Assembly (NCBI GenBank): GCA_900155415.1
Contig: LT700187.1
Span: 2,232,001-2,296,000 of the forward strand
Length of the DNA stretch: 64,000 bases
Reading direction: 5' to 3'
Origin: Christensenella massiliensis
GTDB taxonomy: Bacteria; Bacillota; Clostridia; Christensenellales; Christensenellaceae
The translations under genes and the position numbers were made by a program. Positions 42,591 to 51,581 of this stretch are shown here, piece after piece (the first letter of the stretch is position 1; each line of letters opens with the position of its first letter). Under the pieces are notes generated by a model, which had not been told where the DNA came from, searched no databases, and saw nothing but the letters and a program-made list of their open reading frames with translations.

Positions 42591-43358
42591 TTATGCAACG
42601 GTGATGCCGCCGTCTGCGACGAGGATCGCGCCGTTCATATAGCTTCCTTCATCGCCTGCCAAAAACAACGCGATGTTCGCAATATCTTCCGCCGTTCCCC
42701 ATCTTCTCAGCGGTGTGCCCTGCGTCAGAAATTTCTGTTCGTCAAACGTAGGCTTGTTGAGGTCGCTCTCATAGATCATCGGCGTATGGATCGCTGCCGG
42801 CGCAATACAGTTCGTCCGAATCTTTTCCGGTCCGAATTCCACTGCCATCGCACGCGTGAGCGATATCGTCGCTCCCTTTGACGCGCTGTAAGCGTCGCAG
42901 TTTGGAATACCGATCACTCCGCAGCTCGATGATGTGTTGATGATGCTTCCTCCTCCACGCTTCTTGAGCAGCGGAATCGCCGCTTTCGAGCAATACATCA
43001 TTCCAAACAGATTGATCCGGATGATCTGCTCGAATATATCCACATCTATCACGTCGAGCGCTGCGTCCTTCGTTCCCCAGAACACCGATGCATTGTTATA
43101 CAACACATCGATCCCTCCGTACTTTTTCCCGATCTCCCCGAATACCGCCTGTACCTGCTCCCAGTCTGCGATATCCAGTTCGAAAAATTCAGCCTTTCCT
43201 CCGGCAGCGCAAATCTCTTCTTCCGCCTTTTTGCCGCTCTCTTTGTCCCGTTCTAGAATCAGTACGGTCGCGCCTTCCTTCGCAAACAGCTCAGCCGCCG
43301 CTCTTCCGATCCCGCTTCCTCCGCCTGTGATGGCCGTTACCTTTCCAGATAGTCTCAT
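42591..43358 (-). CDS. SDR family oxidoreductase A (unit 1)
   Basis: A 255-residue classical short-chain dehydrogenase. It has the TGGGSGIGRAAAELF cofactor loop, the NNAS motif, the catalytic Ser-Tyr-Lys in SSSCGVIG...YSASK, and a C-terminal GAILVADGG. An acidic residue (LERD) at the end of strand 2 suggests NAD(H) preference. Cyclic and acyclic sugars are typical substrates. It lies 13 bases upstream of the mutarotase leader and 13 downstream of SDR-B. Confidence 0.9.
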   Translation of the reverse strand: MRLSGKVTAITGGGSGIGRAAAELFAKEGATVLILERDKESGKKAEEEICAAGGKAEFFELDIADWEQVQAVFGEIGKKYGGIDVLYNNASVFWGTKDAALDVIDVDIFEQIIRINLFGMMYCSKAAIPLLKKRGGGSIINTSSSCGVIGIPNCDAYSASKGATISLTRAMAVEFGPEKIRTNCIAPAAIHTPMIYESDLNKPTFDEQKFLTQGTPLRRWGTAEDIANIALFLAGDEGSYMNGAILVADGGITVA

Positions 43359-43371
43359 ATCTCTGTTCTCC

Positions 43372-44148
43372 TTACCATATCGTATAGCCGCCGTCAGATA
43401 CTACGTTGGCTCCCGTCATATAATCTGATGCTCCAGACGCCAGAAACACCGCTATATCCCCAATATCCTCCGGTTCTCCCCACTTTTTCAGCGGGATCTG
43501 CCGCAGGGAATCCTCATAGAATTCCGGGTGCTCTGCTACATACGCCTTATTGATATCTGTCATATAATATCCCGGACAGATGGCGTTTACCGTAACGCCG
43601 TATTCCGACCATGCTCCCGCCATCAGCCTCGTCAGGCATTCGATCCCTGCCTTTGATACGTCATAAGCGCCTACTGTTGGATTGCGCATGGCAGCTAAAC
43701 TTGTCATTGAAGTAAGATTAATTACTTTTCCATCTCTCTGTTCGATCATGATCCTTCCAACATGCTTCATCATGAGGAATGTACCCGTCAGATTCGTTTC
43801 CAGAATACTGTTCCATTCCTCAAGCGGTTCATCAATGAGACGGACATCACTGCGGCCAACTGCCGCATTATTCACGAGAATATCTATTTTCCCTGTAATT
43901 TCTAATACTTCAGCGCAGGCATTTATGATACTTTGCTCGTTCGTAATATCCAGCTGGATGGCATGTGTTGCCGTTCCCATCTCGTCTGCGATCTCCTCCG
44001 CCGTACGTGTAAGGCGTTCCAAATTCCGCGCCATCAGGAATACCTCCGCTCCCGCTCCTGATAATGCTCTCGCAAACGATCTCCCAAGGCCCTGCCCCGC
44101 TCCTGTCACTACCGCTGTTTTCCCGCTCAGGTCAAATTTGTTTTTCAT
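43372..44148 (-). CDS. SDR family oxidoreductase B, gluconate 5-dehydrogenase-like (unit 1)
   Basis: A 258-residue SDR with TGAGQGLGRSFARAL, NNAAVG, an active-site YDVSK and the C-terminal VVSDGGYTIW. The PGYYMTDINKAY segment recalls 5-keto-gluconate reductases (IdnO/Gno type). The ATG at 44148 follows AGGAGGCAGGTGCC. Compared with unit 2 it has two short blocks of strong divergence (about residues 74-92 and 101-105, plus 138-153) inside otherwise identical sequence. Confidence 0.9.
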   Translation of the reverse strand: MKNKFDLSGKTAVVTGAGQGLGRSFARALSGAGAEVFLMARNLERLTRTAEEIADEMGTATHAIQLDITNEQSIINACAEVLEITGKIDILVNNAAVGRSDVRLIDEPLEEWNSILETNLTGTFLMMKHVGRIMIEQRDGKVINLTSMTSLAAMRNPTVGAYDVSKAGIECLTRLMAGAWSEYGVTVNAICPGYYMTDINKAYVAEHPEFYEDSLRQIPLKKWGEPEDIGDIAVFLASGASDYMTGANVVSDGGYTIW

Positions 44149-44183
44149 GGCACCTGCCTCCTTGTTCCGCTTTCCATGCCTGC

Positions 44184-45134
44184 TCAATTACATTCTGCTT
44201 CGAGCGGGCCTGCCAGCTCCTTGATGAAGAACAGCTTACCCGGAAGCGTCGGCATGAAGCTCGCCGGCACCCACATATCCGGTCCGTACCGCAGCGCCAC
44301 CCACAGTGACATCCCCTGCCACATCATCCCGCGCTCGTAACAGCCGTCGCACCCTCCTATGATCCGGTCTGACTGCAGGAACAAACCCGGCCCGATCGTA
44401 TTCGCAAACGCCGGCACCTGCGTCGTCCTGCTTTTGAAGCTGTGCAGCGCATTCTGCTCGATCGTCAATGGGTTCAGATGCGCTCCCAGCCTGTGCGTTG
44501 CGCTTTTCCACTCCTCCAAAGAGCTGTATTCTCCTGCAAACTGGGGCTCCCAGAATGCAATATGGAACACACGCCCGATCCCGAATACGGTGACCAGCTC
44601 CGCGCCCTCCGCCTTCAGTGCCGCGATCTTTTCCGCATACGCCGGCAGATTCTCACGCGTTGCAAAATTGCGCTGCTCCTCCGGTATCGTCAGCTCTCCG
44701 AGCGGCCCATAAAAGTTTTGTTCCATTGCATACTGGAACGAGCCATGATTACTCTTCTCCAGCGTATTGCCTTCCTCGTCGCTCCACTCGTCCATATTGA
44801 ACCCATAGACATGGCCGCAGTCTATTCCCCACTCCTTCAGAAAATATACCGCCCATTGGTACATCCCCATCGGCCCTACCGGGAAGATCATCGCCAGCTT
44901 CCTGCCTGCCTCCTTCGCCCGCCTGATCTCAAGGGCGATCTCATGCCCCATCATCATTCCGAAGACCGTATTGTCTTCACATTCCACCGGCCTGAAGTCC
45001 CTGTGCCAAAATTCCTGTCTCTCAAAAATCTCTGCCGGCGCGTGCCCGCAGCATTCATCTATTTTCGCTAAATCCCATCCTTTTGGGAAAAAGTTTTCCA
45101 TGTTTGAATTCTTTATTGTTGTCAGTAGATTCAT
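44184..45134 (-). CDS. divergent NagB-like sugar isomerase/deaminase (unit 1)
   Basis: A 316-residue protein of the NagB/RpiA fold, about 80 residues longer than NagB. Counterparts of the NagB motifs are visible: [12 protein letters not shown] (for FNVDEYVGL) and [14 protein letters not shown] (for GIGRNGHIGFNEP). The catalytic-type His and Glu are kept but neighbours are changed. Its partner in the same operon is canonical NagB, so it probably acts on a different, perhaps unphosphorylated or C6-modified, amino sugar. That substrate assignment is inference. Confidence 0.75.
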   Translation of the reverse strand: MNLLTTIKNSNMENFFPKGWDLAKIDECCGHAPAEIFERQEFWHRDFRPVECEDNTVFGMMMGHEIALEIRRAKEAGRKLAMIFPVGPMGMYQWAVYFLKEWGIDCGHVYGFNMDEWSDEEGNTLEKSNHGSFQYAMEQNFYGPLGELTIPEEQRNFATRENLPAYAEKIAALKAEGAELVTVFGIGRVFHIAFWEPQFAGEYSSLEEWKSATHRLGAHLNPLTIEQNALHSFKSRTTQVPAFANTIGPGLFLQSDRIIGGCDGCYERGMMWQGMSLWVALRYGPDMWVPASFMPTLPGKLFFIKELAGPLEAECN

Positions 45135-45185
45135 GTTATTCCTGCTCCCGCTTATATTTTTTGTGCTTTCCTGATATTAGAATCT

Positions 45186-45222
45186 TTTTCTATACAGGCA
45201 AAAGTTTTGCCTGTATAGAAAA
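45186..45222 (-). repeat. 18-bp perfect inverted repeat between Gfo/Idh and NagB-like genes (unit 1)
   Basis: TTTTCTATACAGGCAAAA (45186-45203) pairs with 45205-45222 around a single central G. Folded as RNA it gives a hairpin with an A/T-rich base in the operon; as DNA it is a near-perfect palindrome and could be an operator. It is identical in unit 2. Confidence 0.7.
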
Positions 45223-45231
45223 GTGTAGAAA

Positions 45232-46257
45232 TCAATACTGTACCGTGATCGGTTCCCTCTTGGCAGCAGATTCCAGCACGGCCAGAAGCGCCAGCGATGT
45301 GTTCGCAGCATCCTCCGTGCTCACAAGGAACGGCTTCCCGTCTATCAGCCTGTCTACAAACGACCGGATGCTCTCGTATGCGAAGCCCTTTACCTTTCCG
45401 TCCACGCGGTCTCTTACGATCACGTCCGGCGTCGTCACCTTTTTGTCCGTTACTTCTTGGATCATCGTATGGCTCGAGCAATCGATATTGATCATCCCAT
45501 CCGTTCCCAGCACCGTGAATTTGATATCATTGATGCATGTGTTCGCATTCGGGGTGATCCAGCCGTTTTCCATCTGGGCGATGCCTCCGTTCCTGAACTC
45601 GAGCGTTGTCAGATACATATCCGGTACATCTACTCCCAGCTTTTTCAGCACGCCTTCCCGCGACACTGCATACACCCGTTCTACCTCGCTTCCCATCAGC
45701 CATCTCAGCGTATCCAGGCAATGGCTCCCGAGAAACCACAGGATAGACGACTGTGCCGCCCACGACAGCATGTCTGTCGCTACCCATTTGATATCGTTCA
45801 GACGTCCGTATGCGCTGTAGGGCGTACCCAGATTCCCGGCGTCGATCGATTGCTTCGCGACATTGACCGCCGGGTTCCAGCGGTTGTGCAGGTCTACCAT
45901 GGCTCGGACATTGTTCTTCCCGAACGCATCCATCATTCTGTGCACATCGTCGCGTGTGGTTGCCAGCGGCTTTTCGATCAGCAGATCCTTCTTTGCGTTG
46001 GCACATGCCACAGCGATATCTGCATGCAGGAAGTCCGGCGTTACGATCGCGATCGCATCGCAGCTCGATTTTTCCGCCATTTCGCGGTAATCTGTATACA
46101 CCTCTTCCACGCCGAATTTTGCTGCCAGTGCCTCTGCTCTTCCTTTATCTTTATCGCAGATTGCTACCGTCTGGGCAAACGGATGCTCGTTGTAAATGCT
46201 TGCATGCGTTTCTCCCCAGATCCCTGCTCCTACGATTCCCATCCTCAATTTTTCCAT
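45232..46257 (-). CDS. Gfo/Idh/MocA family oxidoreductase (unit 1)
   Basis: A 341-residue NAD(P)-dependent sugar/inositol dehydrogenase-like protein. The Rossmann start MGIVGAGIWGETHASIY, the catalytic EKPLATT (Lys-Pro dipeptide) and the DLHNRWNP segment are family features. The ATG at 46257 follows AGAGGT and is conserved in unit 2, where the upstream sequence is unrelated. It is the first gene of the duplicated core, directly after the transporter's binding-protein gene. Confidence 0.9.
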   Translation of the reverse strand: MEKLRMGIVGAGIWGETHASIYNEHPFAQTVAICDKDKGRAEALAAKFGVEEVYTDYREMAEKSSCDAIAIVTPDFLHADIAVACANAKKDLLIEKPLATTRDDVHRMMDAFGKNNVRAMVDLHNRWNPAVNVAKQSIDAGNLGTPYSAYGRLNDIKWVATDMLSWAAQSSILWFLGSHCLDTLRWLMGSEVERVYAVSREGVLKKLGVDVPDMYLTTLEFRNGGIAQMENGWITPNANTCINDIKFTVLGTDGMINIDCSSHTMIQEVTDKKVTTPDVIVRDRVDGKVKGFAYESIRSFVDRLIDGKPFLVSTEDAANTSLALLAVLESAAKREPITVQY

Positions 46258-46279
46258 TGCTTTATACCTCTGCCATTTA

Positions 46280-47314
46280 TTAATATCTTTCGTCATAATA
46301 TTCCTGCGCATTTTCCGTCGTTACTTTAATAACCGGGAAATGATCATATTTTTCTACTGTACCTCCGTTTAACAGAGTCTGCATGTTTTCAAGCAGGATC
46401 TTGGACTGAGCTCTTCCGGAATCAGGACTGATAGAACCTTTCTGCGGATCTCCATTAATGATATTCAGTACTTCCTGTTCCGTTGCATCAATAGAAAACA
46501 GTGCATATTCTCCATATTGAGAGGGATCTACAGAAGCTTTGATTGCTTCATTACCACCAACGCCACCGCCCGCGCCAAGACTTAGAATTACGCGGCAATC
46601 CGGATTTGCTTGTAGTATTGTTTCCGTATTTTTCATTCCCTCATCTACGGTAAGTGTCGCGCCATGACCAACCTCTACAGAATTGGGAACGAGTTCCGGC
46701 ATTTTCTCACGTACAGTTTCGCCTTCACGTACGCCGATTTCTACGGTGGGGATATCAAGGAAACCCCATTCCACTGTCTCGTCTTCTGAATAATGTTCAT
46801 TGATCCAATCTGCTGCAATCTCAACAAGTGCCGTTGCAGTCGAAACCGGGTCCATTGATAGAGAATAGTCGACATTTTCCATCCCTCTTGCATAGTCTAC
46901 AACTATGATTCCCTCATCCATAGCTTTTTTTGCAATAGGCTCAACGGCCTCAACATCAATAGCAAGGATACAAATCGCGTCCATGCCGCTCTGGATAAAA
47001 TTCTCAATTTGAGAAATCTGCGTTGAAGAATCTTCTCCAGCGTCTACATAGGTTACATCCATACCATATTCTGGTCCTAATTCTACAGCCGACTCAACAA
47101 CTTCTGCCCAAATTGGATTTGAAAGATTGTAGAAAGCAAATCCGACCTTAAAATTTTCGCCCGTGGAGTTTGTTTCCTCTGCATTTGTATCAGCTGATTC
47201 AACAGATTCCGACGTTTCTGTAGAAGCAGATGCAGAAGGTGCGGTTTCCGCTGTACAAGCCGCGAACGTAAACAACATAGCTACACAAATTACAATTGCA
47301 ATTACCTTTTTCAT
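46280..47314 (-). CDS. RbsB-type sugar-binding lipoprotein (unit 1)
   Basis: A 344-residue extracellular periplasmic-binding-protein-like lipoprotein for an ABC importer. The signal peptide is followed by the lipobox FAAC (Cys20) and a Ser/Thr/Glu-rich linker, then a type I binding fold (KVGFAFYNLSNPIWAEVVES). The ATG at 47314 follows GGAGG. It is only distantly related to the unit 2 binding protein, suggesting a different ligand. Confidence 0.9.
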   Translation of the reverse strand: MKKVIAIVICVAMLFTFAACTAETAPSASASTETSESVESADTNAEETNSTGENFKVGFAFYNLSNPIWAEVVESAVELGPEYGMDVTYVDAGEDSSTQISQIENFIQSGMDAICILAIDVEAVEPIAKKAMDEGIIVVDYARGMENVDYSLSMDPVSTATALVEIAADWINEHYSEDETVEWGFLDIPTVEIGVREGETVREKMPELVPNSVEVGHGATLTVDEGMKNTETILQANPDCRVILSLGAGGGVGGNEAIKASVDPSQYGEYALFSIDATEQEVLNIINGDPQKGSISPDSGRAQSKILLENMQTLLNGGTVEKYDHFPVIKVTTENAQEYYDERY

Positions 47315-47420
47315 TTTTTCCTCCATTTTTCGTTTATCCATTTTTTGAATTAAAGACTTCCGAACTTAAAACGTATCTTTTATTTTCCTCCTTTCTTCCC
47401 GCCTTTCGGCACGATTTATT

Positions 47421-48422
47421 TCAGACTTGGTTGTTAACATTAATTGCTTTGATTTTCTTAATACGTTCGTTCTTTTCGCGGGACAGAGTGTCATAGACAA
47501 CTGCCGCAAGCATCATGATTCCCTGAATCACCAGTTGCGTGTATTCATTGACGTTCATGAGAAGCAGACCATTTTCCAAAAATCCAACGATCAATACACC
47601 AACCAATGCTCCGAAAATCGTTCCTTTACCGCCTGACGCGCTTACTCCGCCTAATACGCAGGCTGTGATAACATTAAATTCAAAACCATCGCCATTTGAA
47701 GATAATCCCGAATTTGTACGCGACAGCATCAGCAGAGCACCAATAGAAGTGAGAAATGCGCATAATCCATATGCAAAGATTTTTAATTTTCCCGTATTGA
47801 TTCCCGAAAGCTTAGCTGCCTCTTCGTTACTGCCAATCGCATAGAAATATCTGCCGAAATATGTTTTTTTCAGAATAATTGCCCCAACGATGAAAATTGC
47901 AATCATGATAAGGAGTGATATCGGTATTCCTGCAATGCTTCCCTGTCCGGGAACAGAAAAACTTTTATCGAACCCAAAAATTGGCAGGCCTTTTGAAACC
48001 ATAAAGCTTAATCCATTCAGAATATTCAGCATAGCAAGCGTAACGATCAAAGGTGCAACATGAGATTTTACGATTATAATACCGTTTAAAATACCGATTC
48101 CGGTCGTCATCAAAATAGTTATGACAACTGCTAATATCGGATTTAAACCTCCATTTACCATGAGCCACGCACATACAACGTTCGCTAATGATATTTGGAA
48201 TCCAAGAGATAGGTCTATTCCTCCGGTTATCAACACGATCGTCATCCCTACAGCACAAATCCCAAGCGTACAAACCTGTCTTGCAACATTAAAAATATTG
48301 TTGATATCAAAGAAATTCGGTGCAATAAAACTAAATAGTATGAACATCGCTATAAGCACCAGAAATATTCCGTATTCACCAAGTTTTTTCCCTGTTTTTT
48401 TAGCTTTCAATTGTTCCATCAT
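47421..48422 (-). CDS. RbsC-type ABC sugar permease (unit 1)
   Basis: A 333-residue permease with about 8-10 membrane helices. Family markers are GMTIVLITGGIDLSLG, the LNG loop and GGVSASGGKGTIFGALVG. It overlaps the ATPase gene by 23 bases. A single permease gene implies a homodimeric channel, unlike unit 2 with two permeases. Confidence 0.9.
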   Translation of the reverse strand: MMEQLKAKKTGKKLGEYGIFLVLIAMFILFSFIAPNFFDINNIFNVARQVCTLGICAVGMTIVLITGGIDLSLGFQISLANVVCAWLMVNGGLNPILAVVITILMTTGIGILNGIIIVKSHVAPLIVTLAMLNILNGLSFMVSKGLPIFGFDKSFSVPGQGSIAGIPISLLIMIAIFIVGAIILKKTYFGRYFYAIGSNEEAAKLSGINTGKLKIFAYGLCAFLTSIGALLMLSRTNSGLSSNGDGFEFNVITACVLGGVSASGGKGTIFGALVGVLIVGFLENGLLLMNVNEYTQLVIQGIMMLAAVVYDTLSREKNERIKKIKAINVNNQV

Positions 48423-49914
48423 CTTTTCCCTCCGCAGCGTATTTCAATACTTTTTCTTGTGTACATTCTTCTTTTTCAAGAATACCGGATAGTCTGCCTT
48501 TGCTTAAAATCACCATTCGGTCAGACATTCCAAGGAGTTCCTCCATGTCCGATGAGATCATAATGATTGATTTCCCGCTTTTGGTAATGTCGACCATCAG
48601 CTTGTATATTTCCTGCTTAGCCCCTACATCTATTCCTCGTGTCGGTTCATCAAAAATCATAACGTCGGGATCCGTTCCCATCCATTTTCCCAGAACAACT
48701 TTCTGCTGATTGCCCCCAGATAAATTCTTTACTTTTTGGTCAATAGATGGCGTTTTAATATTGAGGCTGCTTACATATTGGTTGGTAAATTCTTTCTCTG
48801 CCTTTGCATTAACGAATCCCTTATTGGAGAGTCTTTTCATAGATGCCGCTGTCAGATTTTCTTTTACTGTCATATCTAGAATCAGTCCTTGATTTTTACG
48901 GTCCTCCGGTACTAAAGAAATCCCAGAAGCAATCGCTTCTTCCGGTAACCGCGGATCAACCTTTTTGCCTTTTAATATGATCTCTCCACCAGTGATTCTG
49001 GCATTTCCAAATAGTAAGGCCGCAAGCTCTGTACGTCCGGCACCCACAAGACCTCCAAAGCCGAGTATTTCTCCCTTTTTCAAATCAAATGAAATATTTT
49101 CTACCCCGTTGCCCGATAAATTTTTCACTTCAAGAATCACTTCATCTGTAGAGTTGTTCCGCTCAGGATAGGTCTCTTTTAGAGTCCGTCCTACCATATA
49201 GCTGATTAATTCATCTTTCGTGGTATCTTCGATATTTTTTGTCGTAATATATGTACCATCGCGCAACACCGAGACTCTGTCTGCTAAGCGAAAAATCTCT
49301 TCTAACCGATGAGATATATAAATAACAGTAACTCCACGTTCCTTTAATGTGTCTACAATATTAAACATTGCCTCGACTTCATTTGTCGTAAGAGGCGCAG
49401 ACGGTTCGTCCATAATTAATATTTTTGCATCTTTGGCGACCGCTTTTGCTATCTCAACTATCTGTTGATAGCCAGTTGTTAGGTCTTCTACTTTTACATT
49501 AGGATCCAACTCGATTTTCAGCATTTTAAAAAGCTGAGCGGCTCTTGCGTTCATGGCTTTTCTATCGCATATCAAACCTTTACGGATAAATTCTCCTAAA
49601 AAAATATTTTCGGCGGCAGAAAGAACCGGAACCAGCGTAAATTCCTGATATACGACTGCAATACCATTTTCACGCGAAAGCGTAGGAGTAAGGCTTTCAA
49701 AATGTTTTCCTTCCACCGCTATCGTTCCTGCCGTCGGCTCGATTGCTCCTGAAATCGTTTTGATCAATGTAGATTTCCCGGCTCCGTTTTCTCCGACTAA
49801 AGCATGCACCTCTCCTCTACGAAAAGAAAGGGTCACATTGTCAAGCGCCTTCACTCCCGGATATAGCTTTGTTATCTTTTCTAATTCCAAAATATTTTTA
49901 TTCACCATTGCCAT
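48400..49914 (-). CDS. RbsA-type sugar ABC transporter ATPase (unit 1)
   Basis: A 504-residue double ATP-binding-domain protein of the ribose/galactose importer class. The N-terminal Walker A is GENGAGKST and the C-terminal site is the degenerate GLVGAGRTEL; the second signature is LSGGNQQKV. The first signature is also atypical (LTTGYQQ), as usual for RbsA/MglA proteins. The start follows GAAGGATAAT. An orphan gene start lies 46 bases upstream. Confidence 0.93.
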   Translation of the reverse strand: MAMVNKNILELEKITKLYPGVKALDNVTLSFRRGEVHALVGENGAGKSTLIKTISGAIEPTAGTIAVEGKHFESLTPTLSRENGIAVVYQEFTLVPVLSAAENIFLGEFIRKGLICDRKAMNARAAQLFKMLKIELDPNVKVEDLTTGYQQIVEIAKAVAKDAKILIMDEPSAPLTTNEVEAMFNIVDTLKERGVTVIYISHRLEEIFRLADRVSVLRDGTYITTKNIEDTTKDELISYMVGRTLKETYPERNNSTDEVILEVKNLSGNGVENISFDLKKGEILGFGGLVGAGRTELAALLFGNARITGGEIILKGKKVDPRLPEEAIASGISLVPEDRKNQGLILDMTVKENLTAASMKRLSNKGFVNAKAEKEFTNQYVSSLNIKTPSIDQKVKNLSGGNQQKVVLGKWMGTDPDVMIFDEPTRGIDVGAKQEIYKLMVDITKSGKSIIMISSDMEELLGMSDRMVILSKGRLSGILEKEECTQEKVLKYAAEGKDDGTIES

Positions 49915-49959
49915 ATTATCCTTCCAACATTTTTTATTTCAGACTCTCACGCTCCGGAG

Positions 49960-49980
49960 TTATTCTAAAAAAATCAACAT
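49960..49980 (-). pseudogene. six-codon remnant of a deleted SDR gene
   Basis: ATG at 49980 with a strong AGGAGG (49989-49994 on the complement) opens a frame that stops after MLIFLE. The 19 bases AAATAAACCTCCTATCATA around the RBS and the first codons match the start of the SDR gene at 63564 in unit 2. This looks like a deletion scar left when that SDR was lost from unit 1. Confidence 0.6.
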
Positions 49981-50150
49981 GAAATAAACCTCCTATCATA
50001 GAATTATGTGTGAGTAAAAATCTACCTATTTGCTGAAAATTTCCAAAGTGAAAACTGTTGGGACTATTCTGATATCATTACTTTCAAAATGGATTATATT
50101 TTTGAGTAAAACACATTTTTATAACAGATGGTTTAAAATTCTTTTCCTCC

Positions 50151-51380
50151 TCAGTTAATTACTTTCTGCAGAATAATATTATTAAATACATATTCTTTTA
50201 ATTCTTGTATGCCGCCATATAACTGGGCATCTTCACCAAGCGTGCTAACTCTGATTTCCGGTTTAAACATACCGAGATCCGCAAACATTTCTCTCAGAGT
50301 ATTCAATATATAATGATTTTTTTCAGATATTTTACCTCCAAGTATGATCATTTCAGGATTCAGTATCAAATCTATATTAATTAAAATAATCGCCCAAGCT
50401 TTCAGCATTCTATCAAAAATATCTTTTACATCTAAGTCGCCTTCTTCTGCAGCTTTCTCCAATAATTCTAAAGATATCTCGCACTCCTGTTCTTCCATGA
50501 GCAAACGAAGGACTTTACAGCCACCATTGTTCAATTTTTGCATAACACGACCATACAACGTCTGAAGACTGGCTTCATGTTCAAATTGACCACTGCCATC
50601 TCGATATTCCTGAAAAGAATAGCCGCTGTCAAAACATGTCTGTCCAATCTCGCCGGCATAATTTCTCCCGCCTTTTACTAATTTATTTCCGATGATGATC
50701 CCCATACCTATTCCAATAAATTCTGTAATATTGATATAAGCCATATCTTCGATAAAAGGGTAACTACAGGTTTTTTCCCCTACCGCTGCCAACCATGCAA
50801 CATTATTGATAATAACAGGTACACCTAAAATCCGTTCGGCATAATCAAAAAATTTTGTGTCACTCAAAAAATAAATGTCCGGAATTTTATGAATCATTCT
50901 TAGTTTTTGGTTTATAACTCCGGGGATTGAGAATCCTGCGGCTAAAAGCCTCCGATTTCTTTGCCCATTTGCTGTCATAAGCCGATCCTTGATTTTCTCA
51001 ATCACTCCTAATAATTCTTCGAGTGTTCCCTGAGAACGATATTTGACACCATATTGTTCCTCCAAATGTCCTGTTATATCCAATAAATATCCATGAATTT
51101 CGGCCGCGGTCATATAATAGTGAAGCATATATCCATAGCCTCTATTAATACTAAATAATTCAGGACTACGTCCTTTTTCTGTTTTTTCTTTACCAAGATA
51201 TTGAATAAGCTCCTTTTCTTTTAAGTTGCGAAATACTCTACTTATCGTCGCTGCACTAATTCCAATCTTAGAAACTATATCAGAGGCTGAAACTTTATCA
51301 TGAGAAATCAATTCTTCTAATACTTGTAACTGATTCCGATCTTTTTCTGATAGCTCTACTCTGTTTATATCTATCATCAT
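50151..51380 (-). CDS. ROK family transcriptional regulator (unit 1)
   Basis: A 409-residue repressor-type ROK protein. An N-terminal winged helix (about 15-65, SASDIVSKIGISAATISRVFRNL) precedes a ROK domain. The sugar-kinase phosphate motif is absent, and the usual GEIGH and CxCGxxGC zinc motif are changed to GEIGQ with no Cys cluster, so it is neither a kinase nor a canonical zinc ROK. It is the promoter-proximal gene of unit 1 and probably controls that unit in response to its sugar. Confidence 0.88.
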   Translation of the reverse strand: MMIDINRVELSEKDRNQLQVLEELISHDKVSASDIVSKIGISAATISRVFRNLKEKELIQYLGKEKTEKGRSPELFSINRGYGYMLHYYMTAAEIHGYLLDITGHLEEQYGVKYRSQGTLEELLGVIEKIKDRLMTANGQRNRRLLAAGFSIPGVINQKLRMIHKIPDIYFLSDTKFFDYAERILGVPVIINNVAWLAAVGEKTCSYPFIEDMAYINITEFIGIGMGIIIGNKLVKGGRNYAGEIGQTCFDSGYSFQEYRDGSGQFEHEASLQTLYGRVMQKLNNGGCKVLRLLMEEQECEISLELLEKAAEEGDLDVKDIFDRMLKAWAIILINIDLILNPEMIILGGKISEKNHYILNTLREMFADLGMFKPEIRVSTLGEDAQLYGGIQELKEYVFNNIILQKVIN

Positions 51381-51489
51381 CCGCTTTTCCCGTCCTGCCT
51401 GTCGACAAATTCTCGAAGTATTTATATTTAGTTGTGCTAAATCTGATATTAGTAAAATAAATGATAAATTTTCTATAGAAATTTAACCA

Positions 51490-51516
51490 CAAAAAAACAC
51501 GCCTTATTAGACGTGT
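51490..51516 (-). terminator. intrinsic terminator in the leader of the ROK gene
   Basis: On the minus strand ACACGTC/GGCGTGT (7 bp, one G-T pair) is followed by TTTTTTTG. It lies about 60 bases after the predicted transcription start and 110 before the ROK start codon, so it would act as an attenuator of unit 1 or end a short RNA. Confidence 0.7.
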
Positions 51517-51562
51517 ATAAACAGTAATATAATAGTGGTTATAAAAGTATACTAAATAATCC

Positions 51563-51579
51563 AAATGTATTTTACATTT
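51563..51579. promoter_or_regulatory. candidate operator AAATGTA-TTT-TACATTT
   Basis: A perfect 7-bp inverted repeat with a three-base centre, overlapping the expected transcription start just downstream of the -10 element. Its position suits autoregulation by the ROK repressor; binding is not demonstrated. Confidence 0.45.
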
Positions 51580-51581
51580 AT

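Larger units (their letters stand above)
40039..46263. repeat. long direct repeat, copy 1 (catabolic core of unit 1)
   Basis: About 6.2 kb that is nearly identical to 51649-57985. It covers nagB, PIG-L, mutarotase, SDR-A, SDR-B, NagB-like and Gfo/Idh genes. Homology ends at the terminator on one side and just upstream of the Gfo/Idh start codon on the other. Differences are clustered: a missing tRNA-Trp, a different mutarotase 5' end with a longer intergenic region, and divergent patches in SDR-B. Confidence 0.92.

Noticed and set aside
45457-46329. Long plus-strand frame opposite Gfo/Idh (also 57179-58006)
   Set aside because: His/Arg/Ile-rich antisense translation with no family match; Gfo/Idh is clear on the minus strand.
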